64,000 nucleotides of DNA from an uncultured beta proteobacterium (GTDB lineage Bacteria; Pseudomonadota; Gammaproteobacteria; Burkholderiales; Burkholderiaceae): assembly GCA_903821995.1 (NCBI GenBank), contig CAIJNI010000080.1:62001-126000 (forward strand). The letters run 5' to 3'. Shown here in pieces: positions 1 through 9,941 of this stretch. Position 1 is the stretch's first letter, and each line of letters starts with the position of its first letter. A program made the position numbers and the translations under genes. A model generated the notes under the pieces. The model saw only the letters and a program-made list of their open reading frames with translations, had not been told where the DNA came from and did not search any database.

Positions 1-273
1 TGGACGTAAAGTAATCTTATCCGGCAAAGTCGTCATATTAGTTAAACAGGCTAATCCATTTTTTCCATTAATGTTCATTGCATCTGAGCCACAAACGCCC
101 TCACGACATGAACGACGGAAAGATAAGCTCTCGTCTAATTTTTTTAGTTTCATGAGCGCATCAAGCAACATACGCTCATCCCCTTCTAACTCTAATTCAT
201 ATGTTTGCATCCGGGGGGCAGAATCTTGATCTGGATCGTAACGATAAACTTCAAATATTCTAGTTTGACTCAT
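1..273 (-). CDS. sdhB: Succinate dehydrogenase iron-sulfur subunit, N-terminal part (cut by window edge)
   Basis: SdhB carries electrons from the FAD of SdhA through three Fe-S clusters to ubiquinone at the inner membrane. The 91 codons present start at ATG 271-273 (MSQTRIFEVYRYDP). They include the plant-type ferredoxin ligands of the 2Fe-2S cluster: CREGVCGSD near residues 58-66 and a further Cys near residue 76 in GLACLTN. The two C-terminal Fe-S motifs lie outside the window. The gene follows sdhA by 17 bp and is the fourth gene of a minus-strand sdhCDAB operon. Identification rests on the ligand pattern plus position and is secure. Confidence 0.97.
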   Translation of the reverse strand, partial: MSQTRIFEVYRYDPDQDSAPRMQTYELELEGDERMLLDALMKLKKLDESLSFRRSCREGVCGSDAMNINGKNGLACLTNMTTLPDKITLRP

Positions 274-290
274 CTTTAAATTCCTTCTTC

Positions 291-2069
291 TTAAAAAGTT
301 CTTACTTTAGGTGGAATGGACTCAGCTGTGAGGGGCTGTAAATTCACGGCTTTATAAGACAAATGATTATTATCTTTAAACCACAAAGTGTGTTTCATCC
401 AGTTTTCGTCATCACGTTCAGGGCAATCATCATGAGCATGTGCGCCACGACTTTCTTGACGAGCAGCAGCAGAAAACATCGTTGCATTTGCTGTCTCAAT
501 TATATTAGCAAGCTCTAGAGCTTCCACACGGGCTGTGTTAAAAGTTTTTGATTTGTCTTTAAGGTGAATATTCTTAGCGCGCTCTGTCAACTCAGTCATC
601 TGGCGAGTTCCTTCGTCCATAATGGCTTGAGTTCTAAAAACACCACAATGCTTTTGCATCGTAGCGCGAATATCATTAGCAACATCCTGCGTGTATTCAC
701 CCGATGTTGAATTATCAAGAACTGCTAGTCTTTCCAAAGGTTGGTCTGCAGCATTAGCGGGGAGTGACTTATGCTCTTTTTGTTTAAGTGCTGAAGCCAC
801 TACATGGTTACCTGCTGCACGACCGAATACGAGTAAATCTAATAAAGAATTCGTACCTAAGCGATTTGCGCCGTGAACTGAAACACATGAACATTCGCCA
901 ACCGCATATAAGCCATTGACAACACTATTATTGTCACCAAACTTAGGCGCCACGACCTGTCCATGAATATTCGTTGGAATACCGCCCATCTGGTAATGAA
1001 TCGTTGGGACAACAGGAATTGGCTCTTTAGTCACATCGATATTTGCAAAGTTGATTCCAATTTCGTAAACCGAAGGCAAACGTTTATGAATTGTTTCTGC
1101 GCCAATATGCGTTAGATCTAAAACAACATAATCACCGTTAGGACCGCAACCTCGTCCTTCTTTAATTTCTTGATCCATTGAACGGGAAACAAAATCTCGT
1201 GGAGCTAAATCTTTAAGGGTTGGTGCATAGCGCTCCATAAAGCGTTCGCCATCTTTATTTCTTAATATGCCACCTTCACCGCGACAACCCTCAGTTAACA
1301 AAACACCAGCCCCAGCAACGCCAGTAGGATGAAATTGCCAAAACTCCATATCCTCAAGTGGTAATCCAGCACGGGCAGCCATTCCCATTCCATCGCCAGT
1401 ATTAATAAAGGCATTTGTTGAAGCTTGCCAAATCCTGCCTGCTCCACCTGTGGCCAACATCGTACACTTTGCTTCGAGAATATGAATATCCCCAGTTTCC
1501 ATTTCCATAGCTGTTACACCAAGAACATCACCTTCTTGATTACGAATCAAATCTAACGCCATCCACTCAACGAAGAAATGAGTTCTTGCTCTAACGTTTC
1601 TTTGATAAAGGGTGTGCAACATAGCATGGCCCGTTCTATCCGCTGCAGCACATGCCCGCTGGACAGCTTTTTCACCGTAATTAGCTGTGTGTCCGCCAAA
1701 AGGACGTTGATAAATGGTACCATCCGCGTTGCGATCAAATGGCATACCAAAGTGCTCTAACTCATAGACGACTTTAGGAGCTTCACGACACATAAATTCA
1801 ATCGCATCTTGATCCCCTAACCAATCTGACCCTTTGATGGTGTCATAAAAATGGTAATGCCAGTTATCTTCACTCATGTTTCCAAGTGATGCACCAATAC
1901 CACCTTGCGCAGCAACAGTATGAGACCTGGTCGGAAATACTTTAGATAAAACGGCGACATTAAGACCTGCTTCGGCAAGCTGTAAGGAGGCGCGCATACC
2001 TGCACCACCGGCGCCAACGATCACGACATCAAAGCGACGACGTGGCAATGCTGAATGAATTGCTGCCAT
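291..2069 (-). CDS. sdhA: Succinate dehydrogenase flavoprotein subunit
   Basis: SdhA oxidises succinate to fumarate in the TCA cycle and feeds electrons to SdhB. The 592-residue length is normal for the family. The Rossmann motif GAGGAG lies at residues 19-24. The SHTVAAQGG stretch carries the histidine (about residue 50) that binds FAD covalently. The substrate-site segments GGHTANYGEK, APRDFVSRS (catalytic Arg), HYQMGG and HGANRLGTNS are all present. Its stop is 17 bp before sdhB and its start directly abuts the stop of sdhD, so translation is probably coupled. No defect is visible. Confidence 0.98.
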   Translation of the reverse strand: MAAIHSALPRRRFDVVIVGAGGAGMRASLQLAEAGLNVAVLSKVFPTRSHTVAAQGGIGASLGNMSEDNWHYHFYDTIKGSDWLGDQDAIEFMCREAPKVVYELEHFGMPFDRNADGTIYQRPFGGHTANYGEKAVQRACAAADRTGHAMLHTLYQRNVRARTHFFVEWMALDLIRNQEGDVLGVTAMEMETGDIHILEAKCTMLATGGAGRIWQASTNAFINTGDGMGMAARAGLPLEDMEFWQFHPTGVAGAGVLLTEGCRGEGGILRNKDGERFMERYAPTLKDLAPRDFVSRSMDQEIKEGRGCGPNGDYVVLDLTHIGAETIHKRLPSVYEIGINFANIDVTKEPIPVVPTIHYQMGGIPTNIHGQVVAPKFGDNNSVVNGLYAVGECSCVSVHGANRLGTNSLLDLLVFGRAAGNHVVASALKQKEHKSLPANAADQPLERLAVLDNSTSGEYTQDVANDIRATMQKHCGVFRTQAIMDEGTRQMTELTERAKNIHLKDKSKTFNTARVEALELANIIETANATMFSAAARQESRGAHAHDDCPERDDENWMKHTLWFKDNNHLSYKAVNLQPLTAESIPPKVRTF

Positions 2070-2435
2070 TTATACTCTCCAAAGAATTTGAGCAGCATAT
2101 CCGGCACAGCCGATAAGCCACAAAACTGTAACTGTTTGCATGGTCAATCTGAGTCCCGCAGAACTTAAGTAATCCATCCAGATGTCTCTTATCCCTACCC
2201 AAGCGTGATAAAACAAAGAGAGTAGAGTTAAAAAAGTTAAGATTTTCATTAGTTGGTTAGCATATAAACTAGACCAACCCACATAACTAGCGTTTCCAAA
2301 AACCATGTAGACAACGAGTAATACTAAGGTAAAAATTACCATGATGACCGCAGTTACCCTTTGCAAAAGCCACTCAGTCAACCCATAGTGGGCTCCTACA
2401 ACTACTCGCTTTGAACCAATGTTATTTTCAGCCAT
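2070..2435 (-). CDS. sdhD: Succinate dehydrogenase membrane anchor subunit
   Basis: This 121-residue integral membrane protein has three hydrophobic segments (about residues 27-50, 60-83 and 96-117). It is the smaller anchor that, with SdhC, binds haem b and ubiquinone. The haem-ligand region is LFYHAWVGIRDIWMDY (His near residue 77), and the IRDIWMDY tail is typical of SdhD. It lies 8 bp after sdhC and directly abuts sdhA. The symbol rests on operon position and this motif. Confidence 0.95.
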   Translation of the reverse strand: MAENNIGSKRVVVGAHYGLTEWLLQRVTAVIMVIFTLVLLVVYMVFGNASYVGWSSLYANQLMKILTFLTLLSLFYHAWVGIRDIWMDYLSSAGLRLTMQTVTVLWLIGCAGYAAQILWRV

Positions 2436-2443
2436 GATTATCC

Positions 2444-2869
2444 TTAAAACAGATTAAATAACTTAGCGCCTAAGACAAGTGTCAGCGCAATACTCAGAAT
2501 AAGAACTAACTTAGCTGAACTTTGAATTTGATGTTTTTCAACGCCATGGTGAGTATCAATCAATAAAAACCGAATACCTGCACAAAAGTGATGAAGAAAT
2601 GCCCAAATAAGCCCAAGAAGAACAATTTTTACCAAGGGATTACCAACAATTTGACTAAAAGTCATGAAACTTAATTCAGAAGAAATACTTTTATCAAATA
2701 AGTACAGAATAAATGGCAACGTAATAAACAAGATTCCACCACTTGCGCGGTGCAATATAGAAACCTTGCCTGCCCAAGGTAGTCGATAGCTCCCTAAAAT
2801 TTGCTTAATTCCAATATTTTTAAACTCAGGCCGTTTTTTACGAACCTGTGTCGTGGATAGATCAGACAT
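2444..2869 (-). CDS. sdhC: Succinate dehydrogenase cytochrome b556 subunit
   Basis: This is the first gene of the sdh operon. The 141-residue protein has a cytoplasmic N-terminus followed by three membrane spans. The motif SILHRASGG (about residues 38-46) is the conserved quinone-site region of SdhC. HHFCAGIRFLLID (about residues 92-104) carries the haem b ligand. The start ATG at 2867-2869 is preceded by an AAGGA Shine-Dalgarno. The gene is divergent from mdh across 391 bp of AT-rich DNA that must hold both promoters. Confidence 0.96.
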   Translation of the reverse strand: MSDLSTTQVRKKRPEFKNIGIKQILGSYRLPWAGKVSILHRASGGILFITLPFILYLFDKSISSELSFMTFSQIVGNPLVKIVLLGLIWAFLHHFCAGIRFLLIDTHHGVEKHQIQSSAKLVLILSIALTLVLGAKLFNLF

Positions 2870-3260
2870 ATAAATCCTTCTTTATCATTTTGTTCAGTAA
2901 GCACTTCAATTCAAAGACATTTTGACTGCTAATTGTCAATTTAATCTTGGTTTTTAATTAAAAATAACAATCATTAGCCTCTCAATTTTGTCATATCCTG
3001 AGAATTCTTGATTAATTTTCTCAAATTTTCACAAATTAGCTTACTTATTAAGGCACGAAAAAGACGCCAAATGAACATAAATCGTTACATATTTGACTCA
3101 CTTAATCTAATGAAAATATTGTAATTTACAAAACCACTAGCTTTACAATCAGCATACAAGTTTTTGCAATCTCTAACAGCATGACAGGATAAGACTTTAC
3201 AATTAAACTTTCCGAACTCGTATTTTTGATATTTTTTAATTTATTTATTGGAGTCATACC
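2870..3260. other. Divergent promoter region between sdhC and mdh (391 bp)
   Basis: This AT-rich intergenic stretch separates two outward-reading central-metabolism transcripts. On the minus strand there is a TTGACA at 2934-2939 that could be a -35 box for sdhC, but no good -10 follows. On the plus strand TTTACA at 3196-3201 with TATTTT 19 bp later is a weak candidate for mdh. A GGAG Shine-Dalgarno lies just before the mdh ATG. Related Burkholderiales often have a GntR regulator gene here. I find no ORF of that kind. Confidence 0.5.
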
Positions 3261-4247
3261 ATGGCAAAAGCCCCCCTTCGAATTGCAGTAACCGGCGCAG
3301 CAGGTCAAATTGGTTACGCATTATTATTCCGTATCGCCAACGGCGATATGCTTGGCAAAGACCAGCCAGTTATTCTGCAGTTGTTGGAAATACCAGATGA
3401 AAAAGCTCAAAATGCCCTAAAGGGTGTAATGATGGAAATTGATGATTGCGCCTTCCCACTGCTCCATGGAATGTCTGCGCATAGCGATCCGATGACTGCG
3501 TTCAAAGACATTGATTACGGTATTCTAGTCGGTTCACGTCCACGTGGCCCCGGAATGGAACGTAAAGATTTATTATCAATTAATGCTCAAATTTTTACGG
3601 CTCAAGGTAAAGCTATTAATTCAGTTGCTAAGAAGACAGTGAAAATACTCGTTGTTGGTAACCCTGCAAATACTAATGCTTATATCGCAATGAAATCAGC
3701 ACCAGATATTCCTGCAAAAAACTTTACAGCTATGCTGCGTCTAGATCATAATCGTGCGCTTTCCCAACTGGCAACAAAAGCAAACGTTGCAGTCGCAGAC
3801 ATTGATCACCTTGCGGTTTGGGGAAATCATAGCCCAACAATGTATCCCGATTACCGTTTTGCTACTGTAGCTGGAAAATCAGTTAAAGAAATGATCAACG
3901 ACGAGGAGTGGAATAAAAACACTTTCCTGCCAACGGTTGGAAAACGAGGCGCTGCCATCATAGAAGCTAGAGGTCTTTCTTCAGCAGCCTCTGCAGCAAA
4001 TGCAGCAATTGACCACGTGCATGATTGGCACCTTGGTACAAATGGTAAATGGGTCACAATGGGTATTCCATCAAATGGTGATTATGAAATTCCAAAAGAA
4101 GTCATGTACGGATTCCCCGTAACTTGTGCGAACGGTGAATACACAATCATCAAAGACTTAGCCATTGATGCCTTTTCTAGAGAAAAAATGAATTTCACGC
4201 TTAAAGAATTACTAGAAGAGCAGGACGGTGTCAAACATCTGCTCTAA
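3261..4247 (+). CDS. mdh: Malate dehydrogenase
   Basis: This cytosolic-type NAD-dependent malate dehydrogenase interconverts malate and oxaloacetate in the TCA cycle. The 328 residues match the usual 326-330 of the proteobacterial type. [10 protein letters not shown] at about residues 11-20 binds [16 protein letters not shown] is the mobile loop with substrate-binding arginines. [10 protein letters not shown] follows, and [11 protein letters not shown] near residues 186-196 carries the catalytic His. It has a GGAG ribosome site and is followed after 19-22 bp by the CoA-ester lyase gene, so the two are probably co-transcribed. Confidence 0.98.
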   Translation: MAKAPLRIAVTGAAGQIGYALLFRIANGDMLGKDQPVILQLLEIPDEKAQNALKGVMMEIDDCAFPLLHGMSAHSDPMTAFKDIDYGILVGSRPRGPGMERKDLLSINAQIFTAQGKAINSVAKKTVKILVVGNPANTNAYIAMKSAPDIPAKNFTAMLRLDHNRALSQLATKANVAVADIDHLAVWGNHSPTMYPDYRFATVAGKSVKEMINDEEWNKNTFLPTVGKRGAAIIEARGLSSAASAANAAIDHVHDWHLGTNGKWVTMGIPSNGDYEIPKEVMYGFPVTCANGEYTIIKDLAIDAFSREKMNFTLKELLEEQDGVKHLL

Positions 4248-4269
4248 TTTAAATTTTTGAGCTATCGTG

Positions 4270-5253
4270 ATGAATCTAGTCCATCCGCGTGAAGCTTTAT
4301 TTCAAGGGCAAATCCCAATCAATTTGCCCGTCTGTGATCATTACTGTGGTACAGAGCAGCGGATGAAAAAAGCGCTCATCGTTCAAGCTGAATTGGGTCC
4401 TGTTTTTGACATCACTTTTGATTGTGAAGATGGCGCCCCTATTGGTGGAGAGTTAGCTCATGCAAACTTAGTCTCAACTCTTATCAATTCACCTGAAAAT
4501 AAATTCAATCGCGTAGGCGTTAGAGTTCATGAGCCTCTGAGTCCTTATTTCTTAGATGATCTGAATACAATCATCAGTACATCTGGTAAGCGATTAGCCT
4601 TTATTACCATTCCAAAAATACAATCTTCAAACCAGGTACGTGTATTGATTGATCAAATTAATTCCATTTCTGACTTACATCATATTTCTAAAAAAATACC
4701 TATTCACGTACTTATCGAAACACATGATGCCCTCTTTGATGTTTTTAATATTGCCGGATTAGCCCAGGTTGAATGTCTTAGTTTTGGCCTAATGGACTTT
4801 GTTTCAGCTCATAACGGCGCTATTCCTGCTAGCGCAATGAGTGATGACCAATTTAAGCATCCACTAATTACTCGTGCAATGTTAGAAATTTCTGCTGCGT
4901 GTCATGCCCACGGAAAAATCCCATCTCATAATGTCTGTACTAATATCCAAGATAATGAAGTCATAAAAAATGATTCGTTAATAGCAAAAAATTTATTTGG
5001 ATACACACGTAAATGGAGCATTCATCCAAATCAAATTAATCCTATAGTAAATGCCTTTAGCCCTTCAGAAGAATTAATCGAACAGTCTCTTGCAATCTTA
5101 AGAAATGCTGCAAACGTCAATTGGGGGCCAATCAAATATGAAGGGAAGCTGCATGATCGTGCAAGTTATCGTTTTTATTGGATGATTTTGCAAACGGCTG
5201 CAAATCTTGGAAGAAAATTTCCAGAAGTAGATAACCTAAAATGGTTTAACTAA
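4270..5253 (+). CDS. CoA-ester lyase of the HpcH/HpaI (CitE-like) family
   Basis: About 327 residues. TIM-barrel proteins of this family cleave or form C-C bonds in CoA thioesters such as malyl-CoA or citramalyl-CoA using Mg2+. Recognisable parts are FDITFDCEDGAP (metal-binding acidic strand, about residues 50-61), the conserved Arg in VGVRVHEP, IETHDALFDV (metal-binding Glu) and SFGLMDF. A GTG in frame lies one codon upstream of the ATG; I chose the ATG. The mdh-citE pair beside sdh is a common Burkholderiales arrangement, which suggests a link to C4/C5 acid metabolism. The true substrate is not visible in the sequence. Confidence 0.88.
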   Translation: MNLVHPREALFQGQIPINLPVCDHYCGTEQRMKKALIVQAELGPVFDITFDCEDGAPIGGELAHANLVSTLINSPENKFNRVGVRVHEPLSPYFLDDLNTIISTSGKRLAFITIPKIQSSNQVRVLIDQINSISDLHHISKKIPIHVLIETHDALFDVFNIAGLAQVECLSFGLMDFVSAHNGAIPASAMSDDQFKHPLITRAMLEISAACHAHGKIPSHNVCTNIQDNEVIKNDSLIAKNLFGYTRKWSIHPNQINPIVNAFSPSEELIEQSLAILRNAANVNWGPIKYEGKLHDRASYRFYWMILQTAANLGRKFPEVDNLKWFN

Positions 5254-5262
5254 GGACAGATA

Positions 5263-5730
5263 ATGCGTAACATCCTATTGAAATTAAGCTTTTACATCTC
5301 GAGTATTTTTTTTATTACAACTTGTTTAAACCTTAGCGCACAAACCACAAAAAATATCCCGAAAATTCTTCCTCAAAGGCAAATAATTCAGCATGATGAG
5401 GTAAAAATGGATGAACAAAAGTCCTCTGAATCAGCAACTTGGACTTGTGAGAATAATGTTCAAGTCCGAACAGCTGCAGGCCGAAGTGATACTCTTCTCG
5501 TCCTCTGGAATAAAAAGTTATATTCCATGGTTCCCGTACCTGGTCTAAATGGCGTACGTCATTATGCAGACAAAGTGAACAAACTAGATTGGTTAGAAAT
5601 TCCAACTAAAGCAATGATGTTTGACACCAAATTAGGGCAGCGAATATTGGACCATTGCATGACTCCAGAGATTAGTGCCGCTAACCAAAATCCAAATCAG
5701 ACAGCATCAAATATTGACTTAATGAAATAG
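5263..5730 (+). CDS. Small secreted protein, possibly MliC-like
   Basis: This 155-residue protein has a signal peptide (hydrophobic to about residue 24, cleavage near LSAQT). The mature part has two cysteines that could pair: WTCENN (about residue 61) and LDHCMTP (about residue 132). Between them is a beta-strand-rich segment with the order Cys, VLWNKKLYSM, YADKVNKLDWLEIPTKAMMFD, Cys. That layout resembles the MliC/PliC lysozyme-inhibitor fold, but the similarity is by eye and weak. It follows the CoA-ester lyase by 9 bp, so it is probably the last gene of the mdh operon. Its end overlaps the convergent DUF2863 gene by 12 bp. Confidence 0.7.
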   Translation: MRNILLKLSFYISSIFFITTCLNLSAQTTKNIPKILPQRQIIQHDEVKMDEQKSSESATWTCENNVQVRTAAGRSDTLLVLWNKKLYSMVPVPGLNGVRHYADKVNKLDWLEIPTKAMMFDTKLGQRILDHCMTPEISAANQNPNQTASNIDLMK

Positions 5731-6930
5731 TAGTTGTTGGGCTGGCGTATCAATTGGCATTTCTGCGTGAACAACTTCAGCACTGCGACTTGGGAACAAA
5801 GGTACTCCACAGTCTTCACACATTTCTGGCACAAATAACATCGCATGTTTAAATACATCACCTATTCCTGCAAGATGCAAAGTATCTGCAATTAACTGCA
5901 TTGTCGTGTCATTATCACCACCATCTTCAATGTCTTCAGCTGAGATTGACTCACGATCATATAGAGGCCAAACAACACCATAGATAATATCTGGATGCCC
6001 TTTTATGGCAAACGAGACTCGAAATTCGTCAGCTATTTCATTTCCGAAAGCGGCTACAACGCAAGATAATTCACTGGGTTTAACACCTAATGTAGTTTCT
6101 AAATAGTTTACTGCTGCTTTTAAGCTCAAGGGCCGCACGCGCTTATCTGCTTCGCGACAATTAGTAAAGTACGCATCAGGTAACATCATTTCATATTCGC
6201 AACCTGGCAACATCAATGCGAGATGAGGTTTCATAGATTCTTGTAGGCTTTTAAGAGAAACACTTCGCTCAACTTTTTGCCCCTCCTCTTCCTGCCATAC
6301 AAAGATAGGAGTTCCTTTAAGAGAAGCTACAGCACAAATAATAAATCTTGGATCAGCCAGAACTGAAATAGTTTCAGGCATATCTTTTAACTCAAATTTA
6401 AGATCTGATTGAAGGACTGCAGACTCTGACATTCTTTCAAGTAAAAGCCTTGTTTGAGAATGCGATTGAGGCAATTGGTCAATACTGTATAACCAAGGAA
6501 CAATGCTAAGTAATGCATTTTTAGCTATAACATGCTGATGAAGGTTAATAGCAAACTCTGAGGCTAAACTCGCCTTAAAAGGGCCCGATGGTATAGAGTA
6601 CTTTGTTTGAGCAATGATCGGAATTGCCAATAACAATACGCTGTAAGTCTGCCCTAGATATTCATAAGCCATAGACTCTGCTGTTGTTTCTACAGCATCT
6701 GAGAGTATTTCAAATGCCGAAATTTGAGATTTAAACGTAATATCTAAAGCAGTTTCGATAACTTGTTGGTGTTGATTTTTTAATAACTTTGTTAATCGGG
6801 AAAAAATTTTATCTTCCCAAAAGTTATCTTCAACCTTACTTCCTGATGCCGACAAAGCGAGCGCATCCGCAATCAACTTTTCCACCTCTGGTGAATTTCT
6901 AGGTTTTGCTTTTAGGCGGTTTATTGTCAT
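5719..6930 (-). CDS. DUF2863 family protein
   Basis: This is a 403-residue cytoplasmic protein without signal peptide or membrane segment. The opening (RLKAKPRNSPEVEKLI, then ALALSASGSKVEDNFWE) and the AETTAES-type segment near residue 80 match what I recall of the DUF2863 family, which is largely confined to Burkholderiales. Function is unknown. A Cys pair near the C-terminus (MCEDCGVPLFPS) could bind metal. It is a single gene, convergent with and overlapping the mdh operon end, and 38 bp downstream of yaaA on the same strand. Confidence 0.8.
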   Translation of the reverse strand: MTINRLKAKPRNSPEVEKLIADALALSASGSKVEDNFWEDKIFSRLTKLLKNQHQQVIETALDITFKSQISAFEILSDAVETTAESMAYEYLGQTYSVLLLAIPIIAQTKYSIPSGPFKASLASEFAINLHQHVIAKNALLSIVPWLYSIDQLPQSHSQTRLLLERMSESAVLQSDLKFELKDMPETISVLADPRFIICAVASLKGTPIFVWQEEEGQKVERSVSLKSLQESMKPHLALMLPGCEYEMMLPDAYFTNCREADKRVRPLSLKAAVNYLETTLGVKPSELSCVVAAFGNEIADEFRVSFAIKGHPDIIYGVVWPLYDRESISAEDIEDGGDNDTTMQLIADTLHLAGIGDVFKHAMLFVPEMCEDCGVPLFPSRSAEVVHAEMPIDTPAQQLLFH

Positions 6931-6968
6931 TGTGCTTAAATATCAAAGAAAGAATAGGTTATATAAGT

Positions 6969-7751
6969 TTAATTTAATACTCTTTGAAATACTGGCTTTT
7001 CAGTGGAAGAGAGTTCAGAGTTATAAGAATATCCTTCAGCGTTAAACTTCTTTAAATCAATAGGACGTTTAATTTGATTTTCCAACACAAAACGAGCCAT
7101 TAAACCTCTTGCCCTTTTTGCGTAAAAAGAAATTACCTTAAATTTTCCATCTTTTGAGTCCTGAAAGATTGGAGAAATGACTTTCGCATTTAATTTTGAA
7201 AGTTTAATTGACTTAAAATATTCATCTGAGGCAAGGTTTAACAAAATTCGATCTGAAAAATCGTTTAATTGATCAAACTCTAAGTTCAACTTGTCAGCAA
7301 TTTTATCCCCCCAAAAAGCATATAGATCGCGACCTTCTTTGTTTTTAAGTACCGTCCCCATTTCAAGGCGATAGGGTTGCATCAAGTCTAAAGGCTTTAA
7401 AAGTCCATATAAGCCAGATAATATTCTTAAATGTGATTGCGCATACTTGATTGATTTATCTGACATGGACAGAGCTTGTAGCCCCTCATAAACATCACCA
7501 TTAAAAGCATATAACGCTTGTTTACTATTAGAATGGGTAGCCTTTTTAGACCATAATGAATACCTTGCAACATTCAATGATGCCAATTTATCAGATAGGC
7601 TCATTAATTCAGAAATCTCGCTGGCTGATAATTTTTTTAAAATAGAAATGAGCGAAGAGGATTCTATTATGAATTCTGGCTCAGAAAATGAGATATCACC
7701 ACTTAACGGGGTGTAATCTAGAGTCTTGGCGGGGGATAGGACAATTAACAT
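6969..7751 (-). CDS. yaaA: Peroxide stress protein YaaA (DUF328)
   Basis: YaaA limits iron-driven oxidative damage during peroxide stress in E. coli and binds DNA. The family has an opening of the form MLIVLSPAKTLDY, which is seen here exactly at residues 1-13. Other family segments present are LYGLLKPLDLMQPYRLEMG (about residues 115-133), NLASDEYFKSI and ISFYAKRARGLMARF. The 260 residues match the usual 250-260. It is transcribed alone or with the downstream DUF2863 gene. Confidence 0.95.
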   Translation of the reverse strand: MLIVLSPAKTLDYTPLSGDISFSEPEFIIESSSLISILKKLSASEISELMSLSDKLASLNVARYSLWSKKATHSNSKQALYAFNGDVYEGLQALSMSDKSIKYAQSHLRILSGLYGLLKPLDLMQPYRLEMGTVLKNKEGRDLYAFWGDKIADKLNLEFDQLNDFSDRILLNLASDEYFKSIKLSKLNAKVISPIFQDSKDGKFKVISFYAKRARGLMARFVLENQIKRPIDLKKFNAEGYSYNSELSSTEKPVFQRVLN

Positions 7752-7862
7752 ACTTAATTCTCTTATTAAATCATAGCTAAGTCATTGTTATACCATTTTT
7801 AATCAATAGCCATAGTGTGTTTTCAAGTATTACAATAGATTTATACATTTAATGGAGACACA

Positions 7863-9077
7863 ATGGATTTTTCCTACTCACCCAAAGTAATTGAATTACA
7901 AAATCGCTTGTTAGCATTTATGGACGAGCACATCTACCCAAATGAACATATATTTCACTCTGAGGTTGAGGCAAACAGATCGGCTGGAAATGCTTGGATC
8001 CCCACCAAATTAATTGAAAACTTAAAACCTAAAGCTCAAGCAGCGGGACTTTGGAATCTGTTTTTACCAAAGTCAGCCAGAGCACCTCAAGGACTGAATA
8101 ACCTTGAATATGCCCCACTTTGCGAAATTATGGGTCGAGTTCATTTTGCCCCTGAGATATTTAATTGCAATGCTCCAGATACAGGCAATATGGAAACACT
8201 TGAAAGATATGCTACAGAATCTCAAAAGGATGAATGGCTTGAGCCTCTTTTGCAAGGAAAAATTCGATCCGCTTTCTTAATGACAGAACCAGAAGTTGCA
8301 TCCAGCGATGCAACAAATATCCAATGTAGTATTGTTCGCGATGGGGATGAATATGTCATTAATGGTCGCAAGTGGTGGTCATCTGGTGCAGGAGATCCAC
8401 GCTGCGCCATCTACATTGTGATGGGAAAAACGGATCCCGAGGCACCTAAACATACTCAACAGTCAATGATTCTTGTGCCTTCAAACACGCCAGGAATAAG
8501 AGTTCTTCGTCCACTGACTGTATTTGGTTACGATGATGCACCTCATGGTCATATGGAAGTGCTTTTAGAGAATGTTCGTGTACCAGCTAGCAATATCCTT
8601 CTCGGAGAAGGTCGTGGTTTTGAAATTGCCCAAGGTAGACTTGGTCCTGGCCGAATACATCATTGCATGCGTTCGATTGGCATTGCTGAACGTGCTTTAG
8701 AGTGGATGTGTAAGCGGTTAAAAGAACGCGTTGCTTTTGGCAAACCATTAGCTGAACAAGGCGTATGGCATGAAAGGATTGCTGAAGCTCGGTGTATGAT
8801 TGACCAAGCTAGACTCCTGACATTAAAAGCAGCCAACACTATGGACATCGCTGGGAACAAGGTAGCGCGTGCTGAAATTGCAATGATTAAAGTTGTTGCA
8901 CCTAATATGGCGTGTCAAATCCTAGACTGGGCAATTCAAGCCCATGGTGGTGCCGGCGTTAGCGGAGATTTTCCAATCGCATATAACTATTCGTGGCAAA
9001 GAATTTTACGCTTAGCTGATGGCCCTGATGAAGTCCATCGTGCGGCTATTGCTAAGATTGAACTAGGTAAAAGATAA
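7863..9077 (+). CDS. Acyl-CoA dehydrogenase, ACAD10/11-like
   Basis: This 404-residue FAD enzyme introduces a 2,3 double bond into an acyl-CoA. Present are the FAD-binding [16 protein letters not shown] (about residues 140-155), the [11 protein letters not shown] segment, [25 protein letters not shown] in pieces, and the C-terminal [12 protein letters not shown] and LADGPDEVH. The [13 protein letters not shown] stretch and the DGPDEVH ending point to the ACAD10/11-like branch rather than short-chain enzymes. It has an AATGGAG ribosome site. It sits 15 bp before a 3-hydroxyacyl-CoA dehydrogenase gene, so the two form a partial beta-oxidation unit. The chain type acted on is unknown. Confidence 0.92.
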   Translation: MDFSYSPKVIELQNRLLAFMDEHIYPNEHIFHSEVEANRSAGNAWIPTKLIENLKPKAQAAGLWNLFLPKSARAPQGLNNLEYAPLCEIMGRVHFAPEIFNCNAPDTGNMETLERYATESQKDEWLEPLLQGKIRSAFLMTEPEVASSDATNIQCSIVRDGDEYVINGRKWWSSGAGDPRCAIYIVMGKTDPEAPKHTQQSMILVPSNTPGIRVLRPLTVFGYDDAPHGHMEVLLENVRVPASNILLGEGRGFEIAQGRLGPGRIHHCMRSIGIAERALEWMCKRLKERVAFGKPLAEQGVWHERIAEARCMIDQARLLTLKAANTMDIAGNKVARAEIAMIKVVAPNMACQILDWAIQAHGGAGVSGDFPIAYNYSWQRILRLADGPDEVHRAAIAKIELGKR

Positions 9078-9092
9078 TTAAGGAAAAGTTAA

Positions 9093-9941
9093 ATGACGAT
9101 TCAAAAAGTAGGCGTTATTGGTGCTGGACTAATGGGAAATGGCATCACACAAACCTGCGCAGCTGCGGGGTATTCTGTCATCATGGTCGATATGAATGAT
9201 GCAGCACTTGATAAGGGCCTGAATATGATTTCAGGAAGCCTTGAGCGCTTAATTAAAAAAGAAAAAATAACTGATTCAAAAAAAGCATCCATTCTTACTC
9301 ATATTCAAATAACAACTGATTATGCCAAGCTCTCAGATTGTGATTTTGTTATAGAGGCTGCCACCGAGAATTTGCAAGTCAAAATAAAAATTCTTCAGCA
9401 AATAGATAAAATTGTTTCTCCTAATGCAATTATTGCTTCGAATACCTCCTCAATTTCAATCTCCCAAATGGCTGCAATCGTTAGTCGCCCAGAGCGTTTT
9501 ATTGGAATGCATTTCTTTAACCCTGTACCTATGATGGCCCTAGTTGAAATCATTCGTGGCTTACAAACTAGTGACCCAACCCATGCTTTGGTTCACGAAA
9601 TGTCCCTAAAACTTGGGAAAAGTCCGATTTCTGTCAAGAACTCACCAGGCTTTGTTGTTAATCGTATTTTAGTTCCAATGATCAATGAAGCTTTTTTTGT
9701 TTTGGCCGAGGGTATTGCAACCCCAGAAGACATTGATAATGGGATGAAGTTAGGATGTAATCATCCCATTGGACCACTCGCTCTTGCTGACCTGGTTGGG
9801 CTCGATACGACATTAGCCGTAATGGAAGTCTACTTTGAGAATTTTAGTGATTCTAAGTATCGCCCATGTCCACTTTTACGGGAAATGGTTGCCGCTGGAT
9901 ACTTAGGTAGAAAATCTGGCCGCGGTGTCTATCACTACTGA
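9093..9941 (+). CDS. 3-hydroxyacyl-CoA (3-hydroxybutyryl-CoA) dehydrogenase
   Basis: This 282-residue enzyme oxidises (S)-3-hydroxyacyl-CoA with NAD(P). The Rossmann motif GVIGAGLMGNGI is at residues 7-18. EAATENLQVK is the family signature. SNTSSISISQ and GMHFFNPVPMM (catalytic His near residue 140) follow, then NSPGFVVNRI and NHPIGPLALADLVGLD. The length fits the short single-domain form (PaaH/Hbd type). It is operonic with the acyl-CoA dehydrogenase upstream, and its last codons overlap the possible GTG start of rarA. Confidence 0.94.
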   Translation: MTIQKVGVIGAGLMGNGITQTCAAAGYSVIMVDMNDAALDKGLNMISGSLERLIKKEKITDSKKASILTHIQITTDYAKLSDCDFVIEAATENLQVKIKILQQIDKIVSPNAIIASNTSSISISQMAAIVSRPERFIGMHFFNPVPMMALVEIIRGLQTSDPTHALVHEMSLKLGKSPISVKNSPGFVVNRILVPMINEAFFVLAEGIATPEDIDNGMKLGCNHPIGPLALADLVGLDTTLAVMEVYFENFSDSKYRPCPLLREMVAAGYLGRKSGRGVYHY

